From positions 698,656,656 to 698,720,655 of the forward strand of contig NC_081412.1 of NCBI RefSeq assembly GCF_030272615.1: DNA of 64,000 nucleotides. The letters are read 5' to 3'. The DNA comes from Cryptomeria japonica (lineage: Eukaryota > Streptophyta > Pinopsida > Cupressales > Cupressaceae). The first letter of the stretch is position 1; every line of letters begins with the position of its first letter. The notes under the pieces were generated by a model. That model saw nothing but the letters and a program-made list of their open reading frames with translations, was not told the origin of the DNA and made no database searches. This document shows positions 23,969 to 37,029 of this stretch, piece after piece. A program made the translations under genes and the position numbers.

Positions 23969-24272
23969 CATTGATGGCAATACAAATATCAATACCATTG
24001 ATTGTTGCGTGATTGTGAATAGGAATCCTGGTTTACATTACCAAGTATTCACCATGCTCTCCATGTCTTCAGCTTGTCGTTGGACCTCCTTCCCATAATC
24101 ACATAATTCTTCTCCCCCTTTGACAACAATGCCAAATTGAATGTTAAATTTCATTGTGCATCATCAACAATATGCAACTTGATGCTCCCCCTGTGGAATC
24201 AATCCACTTCTACACCAATCCTTCTGTAAAATTCTGCAAGTAGCTCTGGAACTGTTGTAATCTACATCATAC

Positions 24273-27200
24273 TTAACTGACTTCATGAAGAGGGACAACC
24301 CCTAACTAATTTCTAAGATACTCAAAAGTAGTCTTAGGTAGAGGTTTAGTAAAAATATCTGCAAGCTGCTCCTTGGTAGAAACATGCTCCAAGATCACAT
24401 CTTTAATCTGTACTTTTTCCCTCAAGAAATGATACTTCAATTCAATATGCTTGGTTTGTGCGTGCAAAACAGGGTTCTTGGAAATATTTATGGCACTTGT
24501 ATTATCACATAAAATCTTTATAGGTTATGAAATATTCATCTTAAAACCTTCCAAAATGTGCCTCATCCATATAGCCTGTGTACAATTCATGTAAGCTGCA
24601 ACATACTCAGCTTGAGTAGTAGATTGTGAAGTACAACTCTGCTTCTTACTACTCCATGAAACAAGTCTTCCTCCAAGAAAAATGCTCCACCAATTGTGCT
24701 TTTTTGGTCATCAACATTTCCTGCCCAATCTGCATCTGTGTACACCTTCAAGTCAAAATTTCCCCCATATGGATACCATAACCCATAATCAACAGTACCT
24801 TTCAGATATCTAAAAATTCTTTTGGTTGCTATCAGATGTGTTTCCTTAGGATTCTTTTGGAATCTAGCATCTATGCCAACTGCATGAGCTATGTCTGGTC
24901 TACTGTGAACAACATAGTGCAATTTCCCAATCATTGACCTGTATTCCTTCTCATCAACAGATTTGGACTCATCTTCCTTAGACAACTTACAACTTGTAAC
25001 CATAGGTGTCCCAACTGGTTTACAGTCGCTCATGCCAAATATCTTCAAGACCTCTTTCACATACTTAGACTGTGTGATAAAAATACCATTCTTCATTTGT
25101 TGTATTTGCAAGCCTATGAAATTTTTTATTTCTCCCACTAAAGACATTTCAAACTCATTTTTCATTTCATCTACCAAACTATTGCTCATGTCATCATTAC
25201 CTCTAAATATGATATCATCAAAAAATACTTCACTGACTAGTATTTTATCTCCTTCAGATTTGAGATAAATGTTACTATCATCACTGGTTCTTAGAAAGCC
25301 TATCTTCATTAGATGTGTATGAAACCTTTCATACCATGCTCTTGGTGCCTGCTTTAATCCATTTAAAGCTTTATGCAATCTGCATACCATGTCTTTCTTA
25401 TTAGTCAGAGCATAACCATTGGGTTGCTCAATGTATACGTCTTCCTCTAGTATCCCATTCAAAAATGCAAACTTAACATCCATCTAGTATACCTTGAATT
25501 TCTTGTGTGTTGCAAATGCAAGTAAAGTTCTGACACCTTCCAGTCTTGCCACTAGTGCAAAAGTCTCACCATAGTCTTCTCCTTCCTCTTGTGCATAACC
25601 TTTGCAAACCAATAGCTTTGTTGTGAACTACAACACCATCTTCATTCTGCTTGCTCCTGAATACCCACTTAGTACCTATCACATTTTTATTTACTATTCG
25701 GGGTACTAGGGTCCATGTGTTGTTTTTCTCAATTTGATCTAATTCCTCCTCCATAGCTTTAACCCAATGATCATCACCAAATGCTTCCTTAGCAGTTCTT
25801 GGTTCAATGATGCAGATCATGCAAGAATTCTCTTTGATTCTTCTTCTGGTTAGTACTCCAGTATCCTTATCCCCAATAATTTGTTCAGGATTGTGATTCA
25901 ATCTCACATATCTTAGAATAACATGATCATTATCTTCAGGTTCAACTTCTTCATTATCATCATCTTCTTTTGAATTTATCCATTCTGGTTGAACTGGTAC
26001 ATCAATATTTGCTTTGCCGGTTTCAGATTTCACAATTTATGGTTCTAAAAACAAAATGCAAGGATCTTCATCCTTTTTTCTCTGAACTGGTTTCCTCTGA
26101 GACTTTAGGATTTTCATCCACTCGAACATCAACACTCTCAATAATTCTCTGTGTCCAGTTGTTAAAACACTTCTAGGCCTTACTCTTGGTGGAATAGCCA
26201 AGAAATATACCTTCATCACTTTTAGCCTCAAATTTGCTAATATAATCACCTCTCTTAATAAAACATTTGCTTCCAAATATTCTGAAATAACTAACATCAG
26301 GTGATCTACCATACCAATATTCATAAGGAGTCTTGTCCTTACCTCTCTTTACTAGAATCTGGTTCATAGTGTAGACAGTTGTACTGACTACTTCTCTCCA
26401 GAAAGTTTTTGCTACACCTCCTTGTATCAACATTGTCCTAGCAGCTTCAACAACTGACCAGTTGTTTCTCTCTGTGATACCATTCGGTTGTAGTGTCCTT
26501 GGTGCAGAAAGTTGTCGTTTGATATCATTTTCTTCACAATACCTAATGAATTCCTCAGAAGTAAATTCACCACCCTGATTTGTCCTCAGACACTTTATCT
26601 TCTTACCGCTCTCTTTCTCAACTAACGCCCTGAATGCCTTGAACTTACCAAAAGCTTCAGTCTTATCCTTCAAGAATGTGACTCACATCATCCTTGAGCA
26701 ATCATCAGGGAAGATCATAAAATATTTGTCACCTTGAATACTTTTTGTTCTTATTGGTCCACAAAGATCTGTATGAACCAAATCTAACAAATGTTCCGCT
26801 GAAAAATATTTGCTCTTGAAAGTTGAGGATGTCATCTTTCCCAACTGACATTCTTTGTACAAAGCATTAACCAAATTGTTTAACCGAAGCAAACCTCTCA
26901 CTGTCTTAGACTTACTCACTTTAACAATGTTATCAAAGTTTATATGACAAAATATCTTATGCCAAAGCCAACTATCATCTATCTTTGTAGTTAAACACTT
27001 GCTAACTTTATTAAGGTGAAACAAGTTACCTTTAGTTTGCTTCCCTATTGCAATCAGTTCACCTTTATTGCCATAGATTTTGCACATACCATTTTTAAAC
27101 TCTAATGGGTATCCTCTGTCATTGAGTTGTGCCACACTCTAAAGATTATGCTTTAAACCTTCAACCCAGTAGACATCATCTGCACTACTCTTTCCATTTA

Positions 27201-27357
27201 GAGAAATAGTTCCCTTACCTTTAACCATGCAAGGTGAGTCATTACCAAATCTTACAACTCCGCCATCAAATTCCTTCAGAGAAAGAAATTTTCTCCTATC
27301 ACCAATCATGTGATGTGAACAACCACTATCAATGATCCAATCATCAAAGTTATCCAT
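24273..27357 (-). pseudogene. copia pol: protease, integrase, reverse transcriptase, RNase H
   Basis: Protease at 27357-27139 keeps its active site (WIIDSGCSHHMIGD). The GAG-pre-integrase region and HHCC finger lie at 27135-26750. The integrase core has HTDLCGPI, but its second catalytic Asp is Asn (LRTNQGGEF); the Glu region is GITERNNW. Reverse transcriptase begins near 26000 (WVKAMEEELDQIEKNNTWTL), continues at MDVKFAFLNG, keeps the catalytic pair as FFDDIIF, and includes LHKALNGLKQAPRAWYERF. RNase H has YTDADWAGNVDDQKS and continues to LADIFTKPLPKTTFEYLRN, ending near 24273. There are stops at about 25480 and 24535 and several frameshifts. Confidence 0.92.
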
Positions 27358-27375
27358 CCTGGATACTAATGCATT

Positions 27376-28375
27376 CTAGTCTGACATCTCTTCTTTAATG
27401 GCTACAAACACAATGTCTTCATTAGCATCACCATCAGATTCCTCATCAGTGATACCACCATCAACAACAATAAGACAATCTCTTTTGCCTTTACCCTTAT
27501 ACTTCTTGAATTTCTCTCGTTTGTGCTCATTATCACCATTAGGACAATTAGCAGCAATGTGTCCAATCTTGTTGCATACAAAACATTTCAAAGGTAATTT
27601 GCCTCTATATTTACGTGTACCTCTAGGCAACCGCTTGGCCAACAATGCTTCAAGCTCAACTAACCTGTCTCCAGCATCAGCTTCTCTATTGGATATGGAT
27701 TCATAACTGTGACTGGCATCTCTACTTTTCCTCATAGATGGGTTAGAAACAAAAGCTTTAAATGCGGACTCAGATTTCTATACACTACCATCATATCCAT
27801 TTAATTCAAAAGCAGTAAGCTTGCCAATGATGGAGTTAAGACTTACCTTAGTTTTGTCAATGGACTTCAGCTCCTAAATAGCTACAACTCGAATAGTGTA
27901 GACCGGTAGTAGGGTTCTCAGTACCTTACTGATCACTATGGAATCTTCCACTTTACCTCATGCACTCTTAATTTCACCAACTGTCTCTTTTATCCTTTGA
28001 CCATATTGTTGGATATTCTCACCTTTGGCCATCCGCATGTCATAAAACTTTCCTCTTAGACTCTCTTCGTTAGCAATCTTAACATGTTCATCACCGCTAT
28101 AAATCTCTTCAAGTTGTTTCCATACCTCATTTTTAGTTTCAAGACCATGAACATCTACATACTCTGCATTAGACAAAGAACTGATAATCACCTCCAATGC
28201 TTGATGATTTTCTTGTTTCTCTTTCTTATGATCATCAGTCAACATCCCGTAGGTGCAACATAGTATCGACATGTTCCCAATACTGGCTTCCAAGACTCTT
28301 GATATAATTTTTTATTATGTCACTCCATATCCTATAGTTCTCTCTATTAAACTTCGGACCTTCCTTCTTCATCAT
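27376..28375 (-). pseudogene. copia gag with zinc knuckle
   Basis: The start is ATG at 28375 (MMKKEGPKFNRENYRIWSDI). A frameshift near 28290 leads into the UBN2-type gag core (EVIISSLSNAEYVDV, KNEVWKQLEEIYSG, ENIQQYGQRIKETV). In-frame stops occur near 27955 and 27775. The C-terminal part has an intact CCHC knuckle, CFVCNKIGHIAANC (about 27560), followed by a Lys-rich and then acidic tail. Gag would coat the element RNA in virus-like particles. Confidence 0.88.
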
Positions 28376-28430
28376 GATCTGTAAGATCTTTACCTCAAGT
28401 TGTTAGGCTTAGACCTTAGAGGACTTGAAA

Positions 28431-28443
28431 TGCTCTGATACCA
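28431..28443 (-). other. primer-binding site of the minus-strand copia
   Basis: On the minus strand TGGTATCAGAGCA follows the 5' LTR after five bases. It is complementary to the 3' end of plant initiator methionine tRNA. Confidence 0.9.
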
Positions 28444-28448
28444 ATTGA

Positions 28449-29808
28449 TGGTATGATGAAAGAATAAGTATCCAGTCAACTACTGAGAGGGGGGGTGGTA
28501 ATCAGTAGATAGAAAAACTGATACAAACTTCACCAATCTCAAAAATCAATCTCTCAAAGTAAACTTAGAATAATGACTCTATCAAGATAAAAACTCATAG
28601 GATAAACCGGTTGACTGTTACAACAAATTAACAGTAAACAACTTCTTCATTTCTCAATTCTTCCGGTTATCATGACTTATCAAAATAGTTAAGTAGTTAA
28701 GTAAATCAACCATGAAAACATAACCACAAAAACATTCACCACTTGACACAAATATTTTTGACGTGGAAACCAAAATAGGTAAAAACCACGGTGAGATGAG
28801 ATTCACAAGATAACTATCTGAACTCTTCTGAAGTTTTCCCTGTTAGGAGCCTAGCATGTTAAAGCTTTACAAAAAGTCTTGTTAAGAACCGATCCTGTTA
28901 GGAATCTCCCGGTTAAGGGATTGACTACAAATGCCTTGTTAGAAGCAATACCCTGTAAGGAGTAACCTCGATAGAGGATTTGAAAATCCAATCTAATGGA
29001 TCACCTTGTTAGAGGATTTGAATAACACCAAGCTTGTTAGAGCTTACTTGGTTAGGGGATTTCAATTCTGCTATAATTGTTAGAAAATAACAGGAGTTTG
29101 TTGATTTGTCTAAATAGCACTACACTTGCTTGATCAAATCCATTTCATGCTTCTATCTGCCTTTACTTAAACTGCACATACATCATCTGGTTCAACAACC
29201 ACACACTCAACTGATCTATGCTCACTCTTTGCCAACTCATTAAACTAAACAACTTCATCGACCTTATAAACAAATCAATCAAGTCGGTAACACAACAAAA
29301 ACCTAATTCTCATACAGATTACAAACAAATCAGTTCAAGTATGACCATTGGATTGCATAGCAATCTCTGCACATCAATCAAGAAAACCTTGATCGCTCCT
29401 TGATCACTGCTTCATCTAACTTAGAAACTCATCACGTGCTTTGCATTAGATGCAATACATTTGCTCATTTCCTAGACAAAAAATGTTACAACAACTCGCC
29501 AAAATATCTTGGAATTGTCTTCATACAATAATCATACATGTCATAATCACTACCGCTCATCATCAGATCATAAACCAATAAACCCAATTAACCATACTTA
29601 ATCGGTTAGGGTTTATCAAAAACAATAGGTAGGGTTTACCAATTACATCAATAGATAAGGTTTACACCAGTTACCGGTTCACTCCACAAATTCTTCCTAC
29701 CATTTACAGTAATAGTATTACAACAATATCAATAATATCATTACCGGTTAATTGACATCAATGACAACATAACATATCATTAATGCAATCTTCATGCAAA
29801 TGCCAACA
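28449..29808 (-). repeat. copia element 5' LTR
   Basis: Partner of 22595-23954, running from TGGTATGATGAAAG to AATGCCAACA. The two LTRs are the same length and differ by scattered substitutions and small indels, suggesting an insertion that is not very recent. Confidence 0.93.
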
Positions 29809-30975
29809 ATCAACAGATCAAGTTATGAAGGCATGTGAGAACAATGCCAAAGCAAATAATTCTATTCTATGTGGATTGGCAAATTTGAAATTTATGAAAG
29901 TAATGCACTGCACATCTGCCAAAGATATATAGGAAAAAAATCATGGCATCTATGAATCAAATGACAAAGTAAAACAAGAAAATTTGTACACCTACAAAGG
30001 CAAGATCGAAAGCCTAAATGAAAGAAGAGGAAAACATAGTTGACTACTTACTCCAAGTGGATGAATTTGTCAATGCTATCATAGGATTAGGTGAAGAAGT
30101 GAAGGAAGTTATGATTGTAAAGAAGGTTCTTAGATCCCTTACCTCAAGGTGTGATACAAAAGTTTCTACTAGTGAAGAGGCTAGAGATCTAGATAAGTTT
30201 ACAATGGAAGAAACATTTTTCTCTCTTGCTACTTATGAAATGAGGAATATGAACAATGGGACATAAAAAAGGAAGCTACTTTCAAGGTGAATAAGAATGA
30301 AGAATATGATCCTAATTTTGAATAAGCTAACTATGTGAGAAAATTGAAGAAAGGTTATGGCAAGTACAAAGGTAAGTTACCTTTCAAATGCTTCAGTTGT
30401 GATAAAGTAGGTCACTATGCCTTCGTTCTTATGAAGATGAAAGTAGTAATCAGTCCAAGAGTCATAAATAATTCAAGCATAAAATGGGAAACTTCCAACA
30501 AAGTCTTTATTCCAAAGAAGCTAACAATTCTTTTGGAGAAAATAATCAGTGCACCTCTAAAAGTGAAAAGGAAGAAATCCTATTCAAGGCTACTGTGGAC
30601 TAGGATAGCAATCCTACATAGAACAATAATGAAATGCTTGATCTCGATGAAGAACAATTTGAAGTAGATGTAGAAGGTGAAATAATCTTTGCCCTAAATG
30701 ATATAAAATATATGAAGAAATAAAATTAAAAGGAAAAGGAAAAACTTGAAGAAAAAAAAAGGTGATTATCAGTCTAAAAGACCAAATAGAGGAAGCAAAG
30801 AAAATTGAAGAGATTGTGACAAAAAAAATGAAGGCAAGATAAAAGGAATATGATCATCTTGAATCTAGGATAGTATCCCTAAGGAAGGCTTTAAAAAAGG
30901 AAAATGGAAATTTGGACAATGTAAAGAAGTTATGGTAGTGGAACAACTTCCTACACCAATCTTGAGAGGAGAGTA
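29809..30975 (+). pseudogene. copia gag remnant, right fragment
   Basis: It continues the gag begun at 22486: TDQVMKACENNAKANNSILC, then FMKVMHCTSAKDIWEK, and at 30018-30266 ENIVDYLLQVDEFVNAI and KVLRSLTSRCDTKVST. These match gag of the copia element at 35251 (ILSGLSDNEFVKVMH, KVLRSLTPKYDTKVSA). A knuckle beginning CFSCDKVGHYAF at about 30393 loses its last Cys to a frameshift. The coding signal fades near 30975, where another sequence abuts. Confidence 0.75.
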
Positions 30976-32186
30976 ATGCAAAACTTTTACAGATCTTTAC
31001 AATAGTTACAAAAAATTAATAGAAATAAACATAAATAGCATGCATACCACAACATATTGATTTACATGAGGAAAACCCTTTCGAGAGAAAAAACCCCACA
31101 CTCAAAAAGTCACCCAATATATTATTCAGAAATCAAGAACAAATCACAATATAATTGCAAAGCAAGATTCTGGCGAAATTATCACCAATGGAGATCTAGA
31201 GGCAACCCAACAACTATTATACTCTCATAATACTTCACAATACACAACCATAATACAATGCCCTAATAGAAAATAAGGTTTCTTTTTAAGGCAAAAAAAG
31301 TGCACGAAATATCCATTGTTGATAAACCTTTTATCAACAATACCTTTTGTTTTTTTTTTATCGGTAAAGGGCTGAAGCCAATATTTTATTATTACAAAAA
31401 TGAATGTTACGCCTCCATTCAGTGTAGGCACCGATAAGAAATAATGGAGGGAAGAAAACCTCTGGTCTAGCCCAGATCCTTTAATGGATCAGAGAAATCA
31501 AATTGAAAATTAACTGATTATAGTCTACAAGATGCATACAATCCCGGTTACATATATTTTTGGGAAATCATGAAAATTTCTTAAGATCATCCTAAATACA
31601 CCCTTTATGTTGTAGATCAGACCTTTTCCTATTTATATTTCATTGCTAGGGTATACAATGTCATATGAATCACAGAGACCTGGATTGTGCTTGCACATGA
31701 GCCCTGTTGCTCCTTACTAGCTCGTTTAGAAGCAAACATGTTCCTTAATTCTGCAAAAAAGAATACCTTAACACAACTTACAACCAAGACCATTGTTAGT
31801 AGCACTATAAAGCCTTGCTTATCATAAAAAATATCCACGATTAAATTCAATTCAACCTTCCATTCTTAGTTGTTGAAATCAATCTCCCATAAAGGTTATT
31901 GTACCCTTATTCATCTCTTATTTTGGGACCACATTCGCCACTGTTTGTGTTAATATCAATATAAGAGATTACCAAGGCTACGATAACCTGAAGGGCAGGT
32001 GGAGCATCCAAATATTATAGAATAAATAAATATTTATATACAAAACTAAAGACTAAAGTCGTCATAATTATACTGCCAAAACAAGTATCAATGACATCTC
32101 ATACATTTCCATATGAGCCTGTATGTCATCAAGCCATTTAATTGATTGTATAGATCATGGTCAAGTTAAATGAGGTTTAGATCTGA

Positions 32187-32189
<3 letters not shown>
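30976..32189. other. unassigned repeat DNA broken by a LINE tail
   Basis: No coding region is supported. The sequence on both sides of the LINE tail looks like non-coding flank or LTR of an unidentified element (GAAATCAAGAACAAATCACA, TGAAATCAATCTCCCATAAA). No terminal repeats were found. Confidence 0.4.
31333..31619 (-). mobile_element. LINE 3'-tail fragment
   Basis: The sequence starts with a T-run (the A-tail on minus) and reads on minus GGATCTGGGCTAGA, GGTTTTCTTCCCTCCATT, then CCCTTTACCGATAAAAAAA. It matches the LINE tail at 6080-6224 over about 150 bases, including the hairpin. ACCTTTT occurs at both edges (31321 and 31620) and may be a partial target duplication. Confidence 0.65.

Positions 32190-32271
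<82 letters not shown>
32190..32271. repeat. (AT)n microsatellite
   Basis: Uninterrupted alternating A and T for 82 bases. An ORF of Ile/Tyr repeats running through it is an artefact. Confidence 0.98.
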
Positions 32272-32273
<2 letters not shown>

Positions 32274-32708
32274 TAACAGAACAAAAGGAATATAAAAGAT
32301 ATGACAGTTATACATATAACCCCATGCTCCTTCAAAACTTATATCCTAACATAGGAAACTATATCTCCAAAGCTTTAGTCACAGTTAAGAATAACACCAA
32401 AGGTCCACCATTTAACCCGACCAATGATCTTTGTGAAGTAGAGAAACATAAAAATCTCACAGTTCACAACCCTTGTACTATTTTGGAACCAATTCATTAT
32501 AACTGTATGTTTTTTTTTAAGAATTTAAAACAGACTGAATATATATATAAACATGAAAGGCAAATCAATGAAATCCTAACCATTGAACCACTCCATTCTT
32601 AACATCACCTTGGCTAGAACAAGATATGCTACTATGTTACCTAATCCATTATATGTCAATTGAGCCTGACAAAGAAGATATTTAACCCTTTTCTATTCGC
32701 TTAAAAAG
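32272..32708. other. no gene seen
   Basis: AT-rich flank of the Ty3 element that starts at 32709; no protein or RNA gene recognised. The open frame crossing it begins in the (AT)n tract and has no family features. Confidence 0.5.
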
Positions 32709-33478
32709 TGAAGCAGTCACCAATGAGGAGGGACCTCAAGGAGATCAATCTAAACTGCTCAACAAGAGTAAACACAACGAAAACACATAGATATGATGGA
32801 GGCAATGCAGAAAAAAATAGTTTTTATTGCATGAAATTTGATTACATCCAGTCGGCAACAACCGAGTTACAACATACCGACACACAAACCTACTAGAATG
32901 GGTCACACCAAGACCTTGAATCGAAAGATCTATCTTCTAGGCACAGTTTATCTATTTGATACTTCTTGATCTTCTGATTGATTACATTCTAAAGCATGAT
33001 TAAAAATATATATATATCGATCCAATGGATCCAGTTGGCCCAAAAGGGATCAAAACCCGAAGAACAAGACCTAACGTGCAAAATGAACAAGGTCGGCCTC
33101 CTCTAAGAGATTCCTCCAAAAAATCCAAAGGATGAAACATAGAAGGTCGGCCACACGCCAACAAACATTGAGATCAACATCCGAGGCTCCACAAGCTTCA
33201 GAATAGGTTCCAATAGATCACTAGAATAGGTCTCAGACAACCGGTAACAAGAAACTGTCAAGGAAACCAGTAGCGATATCTTGTCGGAAAGTGATCCAAA
33301 AGAGATGCGGTTTGAAAGAAAGAAAGATGATCAAGTCTTCAAGTAGAATCCAACTCCACAGGATCCGGTGAGCCAAAACTGGGACACTTAGAAAGGAAAA
33401 CTACAAATAGAAAACAAAACATAAAAGAAAATGTTTTTGGTTGATGCAAGATTGTTGTGAACCGGGGATGCTCCTGCA
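32709..33478 (-). repeat. chromovirus 3' LTR
   Basis: Starts TGAAGCAGTCACC and runs to GATGCTCCTGCA. It matches 46700-47492 (shared words GAGGAGGGACCTCAAGGAGAT, CATGAAATTTGATTACATCC, GAACCGGGGATG). The partner has a small extra segment near 47240. Confidence 0.88.
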
Positions 33479-33484
33479 TTAGAC

Positions 33485-35175
33485 TGTTGGCATTGAGTTG
33501 TCATTGATGTCAACCGGTATTGCACGCTGCCGGTAGAGTTATGTCACCCAGTATGAAGAATATTGAATTGACATAAGGAAGATTAACATGAAGACTTGTC
33601 AACTGGTATGGTGGAAGACAAGTAGGTATTGAGACTGTTAGTGACATCACCGGTTAGAGGTGATATGAAGTTGTGTGTTGGCATGACAAGTTGTAGCCAA
33701 TAGAAAGGTTGGTTGTTTTTCTTGTGATAATGTTTGTGATAAAGAGGCAGAGTGACAAAGAGATCACAAACCACCGGAGGTGAAGATGTGTTATCGGTGT
33801 AGTGTGCACTACTGGTTAGCAGAAAGAGAAGGTCTCACCGGTAAAAGCTTGTGTCAATATGAGTTTCTTGAATGTTAAAAGTTTAAACCAACCTTATATC
33901 AGTGAGCTGACTGTATGCTGATGTGATGCCATGTGGAGCTGAGGTGGCAAGCATGCAGAGGTCGGTGAAGTTTCCATCCACATGGTTGTTGGAGCAGTTA
34001 GTCGACATTAATGAAACATTCACAAATCATAGGTTGATAACAGATTGATGTGGCTCGAGGAAGAATGAATGACAGAGAAAGATTAGGGTGTTGATGGTGC
34101 CTGGATCGAATAAATAAAATTAGATTGCAAGAGGACCTCGAGAAGGAAACATCTGGGTCATAAATGAGTTGATAGATTTCAAGGCGGAAAATCATGGTCG
34201 TGATTGCTATTTTTGGCAAATATCCTTTGGACAGTTGGAAAATGCGTGATGGCTTATTCCTCCAATGCAGGTGTGCGATCCAAGGCAGATCAAATTAGAT
34301 TGGATGTAGATTTGGTTGATAGAAGAAAACCCTAGCCACCCTCTGTGTTGAATTGGTTTTTGGCAGGAAAGCTTCAGTTTAAATATGGCGACCCAAGACA
34401 GATAGTGTTGTTGTTGAAGAGTGAAGGTGAGTGTGAAATTGTTGTCTAAGAGTCGAAGAAATAAAAACTTGAAGTGTTTATGAGTGAAGACTATACCGGT
34501 AAGGAGAAGCAGGGTAAACCGGTGTAAGGAACAAACCGACAGACTTAGCATAGGATGCAGAGGTGAAAATATGAAGGAAGCAACATCTGGTAGAGTGTGA
34601 TCAAGTGTGATTGGATTTCATCAGAATAGAGGGAGAGAAGATTAGGTAGAGTTAGAATCAACAAAAAGGCTGAGTTGCAGTGTGTATTGAGCTTATACAA
34701 ACTAGTAAGTTAGAAACCGGTAGTGCAGAACTTTGAAGGATTGCAAAACTTTATTTGCAGCAAGGATTTTATTTGTATAACTGAGTTTTAATATTGTTTT
34801 CACTAAGTAGGTGCTTAGTGCAGGGGTTGTAGCTCCTTTAGGTTGTATCCTATAAATAGTGCAGGGGTTGGTGCTCCTTGGGTTGGTGCCCTAAAATTAT
34901 AATCAGAGCTTTTACATTATGAGGCTGGATTGGAGCAGAAGATCTCCAACAACTATTCTCGCTGAGGTTTTCCTTGTATATCTGGTGTTGTGTGATGCAT
35001 TCTTGTGTGTGAGTTATGTTGATGTTATAGAAAATCCTTTCACACACTTAGTCTACACTATTTGGGCTACTGGTTAGCACTTAGATTGTTTTATCTACTA
35101 CAGGTATATCTTTGTTGAAGTAAAAGTGTTTAAATCATTGATTCACCCACTCTCAATGATCCATTGTGTCCAATA
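33485..35175 (+). repeat. copia 5' LTR
   Basis: Begins TGTTGGCATTGAG and ends GTGTCCAATA, where the partner ends CCAACA; the terminal CA has changed to TA. It is 58 bases shorter than the 3' LTR, partly because it lacks the 21-base repeats at 41671-41727. Confidence 0.94.
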
Positions 35176-35177
35176 AT

Positions 35178-35189
35178 TGGTATCAAAGC
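35178..35189 (+). other. copia primer-binding site
   Basis: TGGTATCAAAGC two bases after the 5' LTR is complementary to initiator methionine tRNA with one mismatch (usual TGGTATCAGAGC). Confidence 0.85.
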
Positions 35190-35250
35190 TAGGTTCCCTA
35201 TTTTGTTAAAAGAGTTCTCTACCTTGGGTAGATTCTATTAAGTGTTCACA

Positions 35251-36848
35251 ATGGTAAGAAATGAACCAGCCTCCTCAAAAGCCCTTATGTTTGATGGTGT
35301 CAACTATTCTTTTTGGAGTAGAAGAATGGAAACCTATTGTCCTCTCTAAGTTGTGATGTATGGATGTCAGTTGTGAATAGGTATACCATCCCTAATAATC
35401 CCCCTACTGATCCAAATTCTAAGAAGGAATATGAGAACAATGCTAAAGCTAAAAATGGCATTCTTAGTGGATTATCTGATAATGAGTTTGTTAAAGTCAT
35501 GCACTTCTCCTCTGCTAAAGAAACTTGGGATAAGTTGCAGAGGATATTTGAAGGCGATGCTAAAGTCAAGGAAGCCAAGTTATAGACATTGAGAGCACAA
35601 GTTGAGGGTTTGAAGATGAGAGATGAAGAGATGATTGCTGACTATCTACAAAGGATTGATGAAATGACAAACACCATTAGAGGGCTTGGAGAAGAAATAA
35701 AAGATGAGGTGGTAGTAAAAAAGGTACTTAGATCCCTTACACCTAAGTATGATACTAAGGTTTCTGCAATAGAAGAAGCAAAAGATCTGAAAGTCTTTAT
35801 AATGGATGAATTGTATGGTTCCCTAACTGCTTATGAAATGAGGATTGTTGGTACTGAGGTTGTGAAGAAAGAAGATGCATTCAAAACATCAAGAAAGGGA
35901 AAAGAAGAGTTTTCTTATGATGGAACAGGTGAAGACTCTGATGATATCATGGAAAAAATTTTCAAAAGACTCAAGACAGGTTCAGGAAAACACAAAGGCA
36001 AGTTGCCCCTGAAATGTTTCAACTGTGGAAAGATTGGAAATTTTGCTGCAAAATGTCTCTATGGTGATAAGAATGAAGATGATCAACCAAGTGGTAGCAG
36101 ATCATACGGTAAGGACATGAAGAAGAATGTCTACCGGTATGGTAGAAGAGGAAACCAGAAGCAGAACAGTCTTTACACACATGAAAATGATACCACAAAT
36201 GAGGAGAGTGTCTCAAATGACTGTTGTAGTGAAGATGATGTCAGTGCAACCCTCTTCATGGCTCAAGAGGTTTTGGTGCCTGAAGAAGAAGAAGAGGAAG
36301 AGAAAGAAGGAGAAGTAGATCTTGAAGTAGAGCTCATCAGTGCCTTAGAAGAATTGAAGAAAACAAGAAGATATTTGAAGAAGGTGAAAAAGGTTGCAGC
36401 TGAAGAAAAGAAGGCATACACGATAAGCAAGGATACTGGTAAGAAGACATATGCAGATGATGTTAAGAATTGCCATGCAAATTGGTATACACAAATAATG
36501 AACTGGGGACCATACTCAATGCACCAACATGCAGATTCAAGGAGAAATGCAAGAGTTGATTATGAAGGATTCACCAGAGTTAGCAGTATGAAAGGAAGAC
36601 CCCCGATAAGGCAGTCATTTGCAGGACCAAGACAATCCAATTGGTATGTTTCAAATTTTCATGGTTATCGTCACCAGTGTAATAAGTTCGGTCACAAAAT
36701 GGCAGATTGTAGGAAAATGAATGTCAACCCCAGTTTTGAGAGTAGAAACTCATTTTCTGCATTACAAAGTACAAATATCACATGTTATAATTGTAATGAG
36801 TTTGGTCATAAGAGTTATGAGTGTAGGAGAAATATGCAGATGTCCTAA
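35251..36848 (+). pseudogene. copia gag with multiple zinc knuckles
   Basis: The start is ATG at 35251 (MVRNEPASSKALMFDGVNYS). A one-base loss near 35338 shifts the frame into LSCDVWMSVVNRYTIPN, and a stop at 35583-35585 interrupts KEAKL/TLRAQVEGLK. The remaining 419-codon frame holds the UBN2 core, a knuckle whose His is Asn (CFNCGKIGNFAAKC, about 36018), an acidic Glu run and coiled-coil-like segment (EEEEEEEKEGEVD), then two further CCHC knuckles (CNKFGHKMADC and CYNCNEFGHKSYEC). A fourth, frameshifted, follows the stop at 36848. Several knuckles and a long acidic spacer make this gag larger than the usual copia gag. Confidence 0.9.
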
Positions 36849-37029
36849 AAAATTTTGGTCACATAGCAAGGCATTGTAAGCTGAGAATTAGTGAGCAAAA
36901 GAAAACTATATCGGGTTAGAAGATAGAGACTAAATCGAAACACAAGATGACAGAAGAGGAGAAGAAAGAAGAGAAACAAGTTTGGATAGAGAAGGAGAAG
37001 AACAAGACAGTGTCAAGCTTGATTGTGTA

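Larger units (their letters stand above)
22595..29808 (-). mobile_element. complete Ty1/copia retrotransposon (7.2 kb)
   Basis: Two LTRs of equal length (1360 bases) flank gag and pol on the minus strand, with a primer-binding site next to the 5' LTR and a purine tract next to the 3' LTR. Domain order is gag, zinc knuckle, protease, integrase, reverse transcriptase, RNase H, the copia order. It inserted into an older plus-strand copia gag. The flanks carry a 21-base direct repeat (22571-22591 and 29811-29831) instead of a clean 5-base duplication. Stops and frameshifts make it non-autonomous. Confidence 0.95.

Noticed and set aside
28431-28443. tRNA-like TGGTATCAGAGC sequences (also near 35178 and 46686)
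   Set aside because: They are retrotransposon primer-binding sites directly next to LTRs; no cloverleaf or tRNA gene surrounds them.
32186-32602. 138-codon ORF beginning with Tyr/Ile repeats
   Set aside because: Its first third is a translated (AT)n microsatellite and the rest has no family features.
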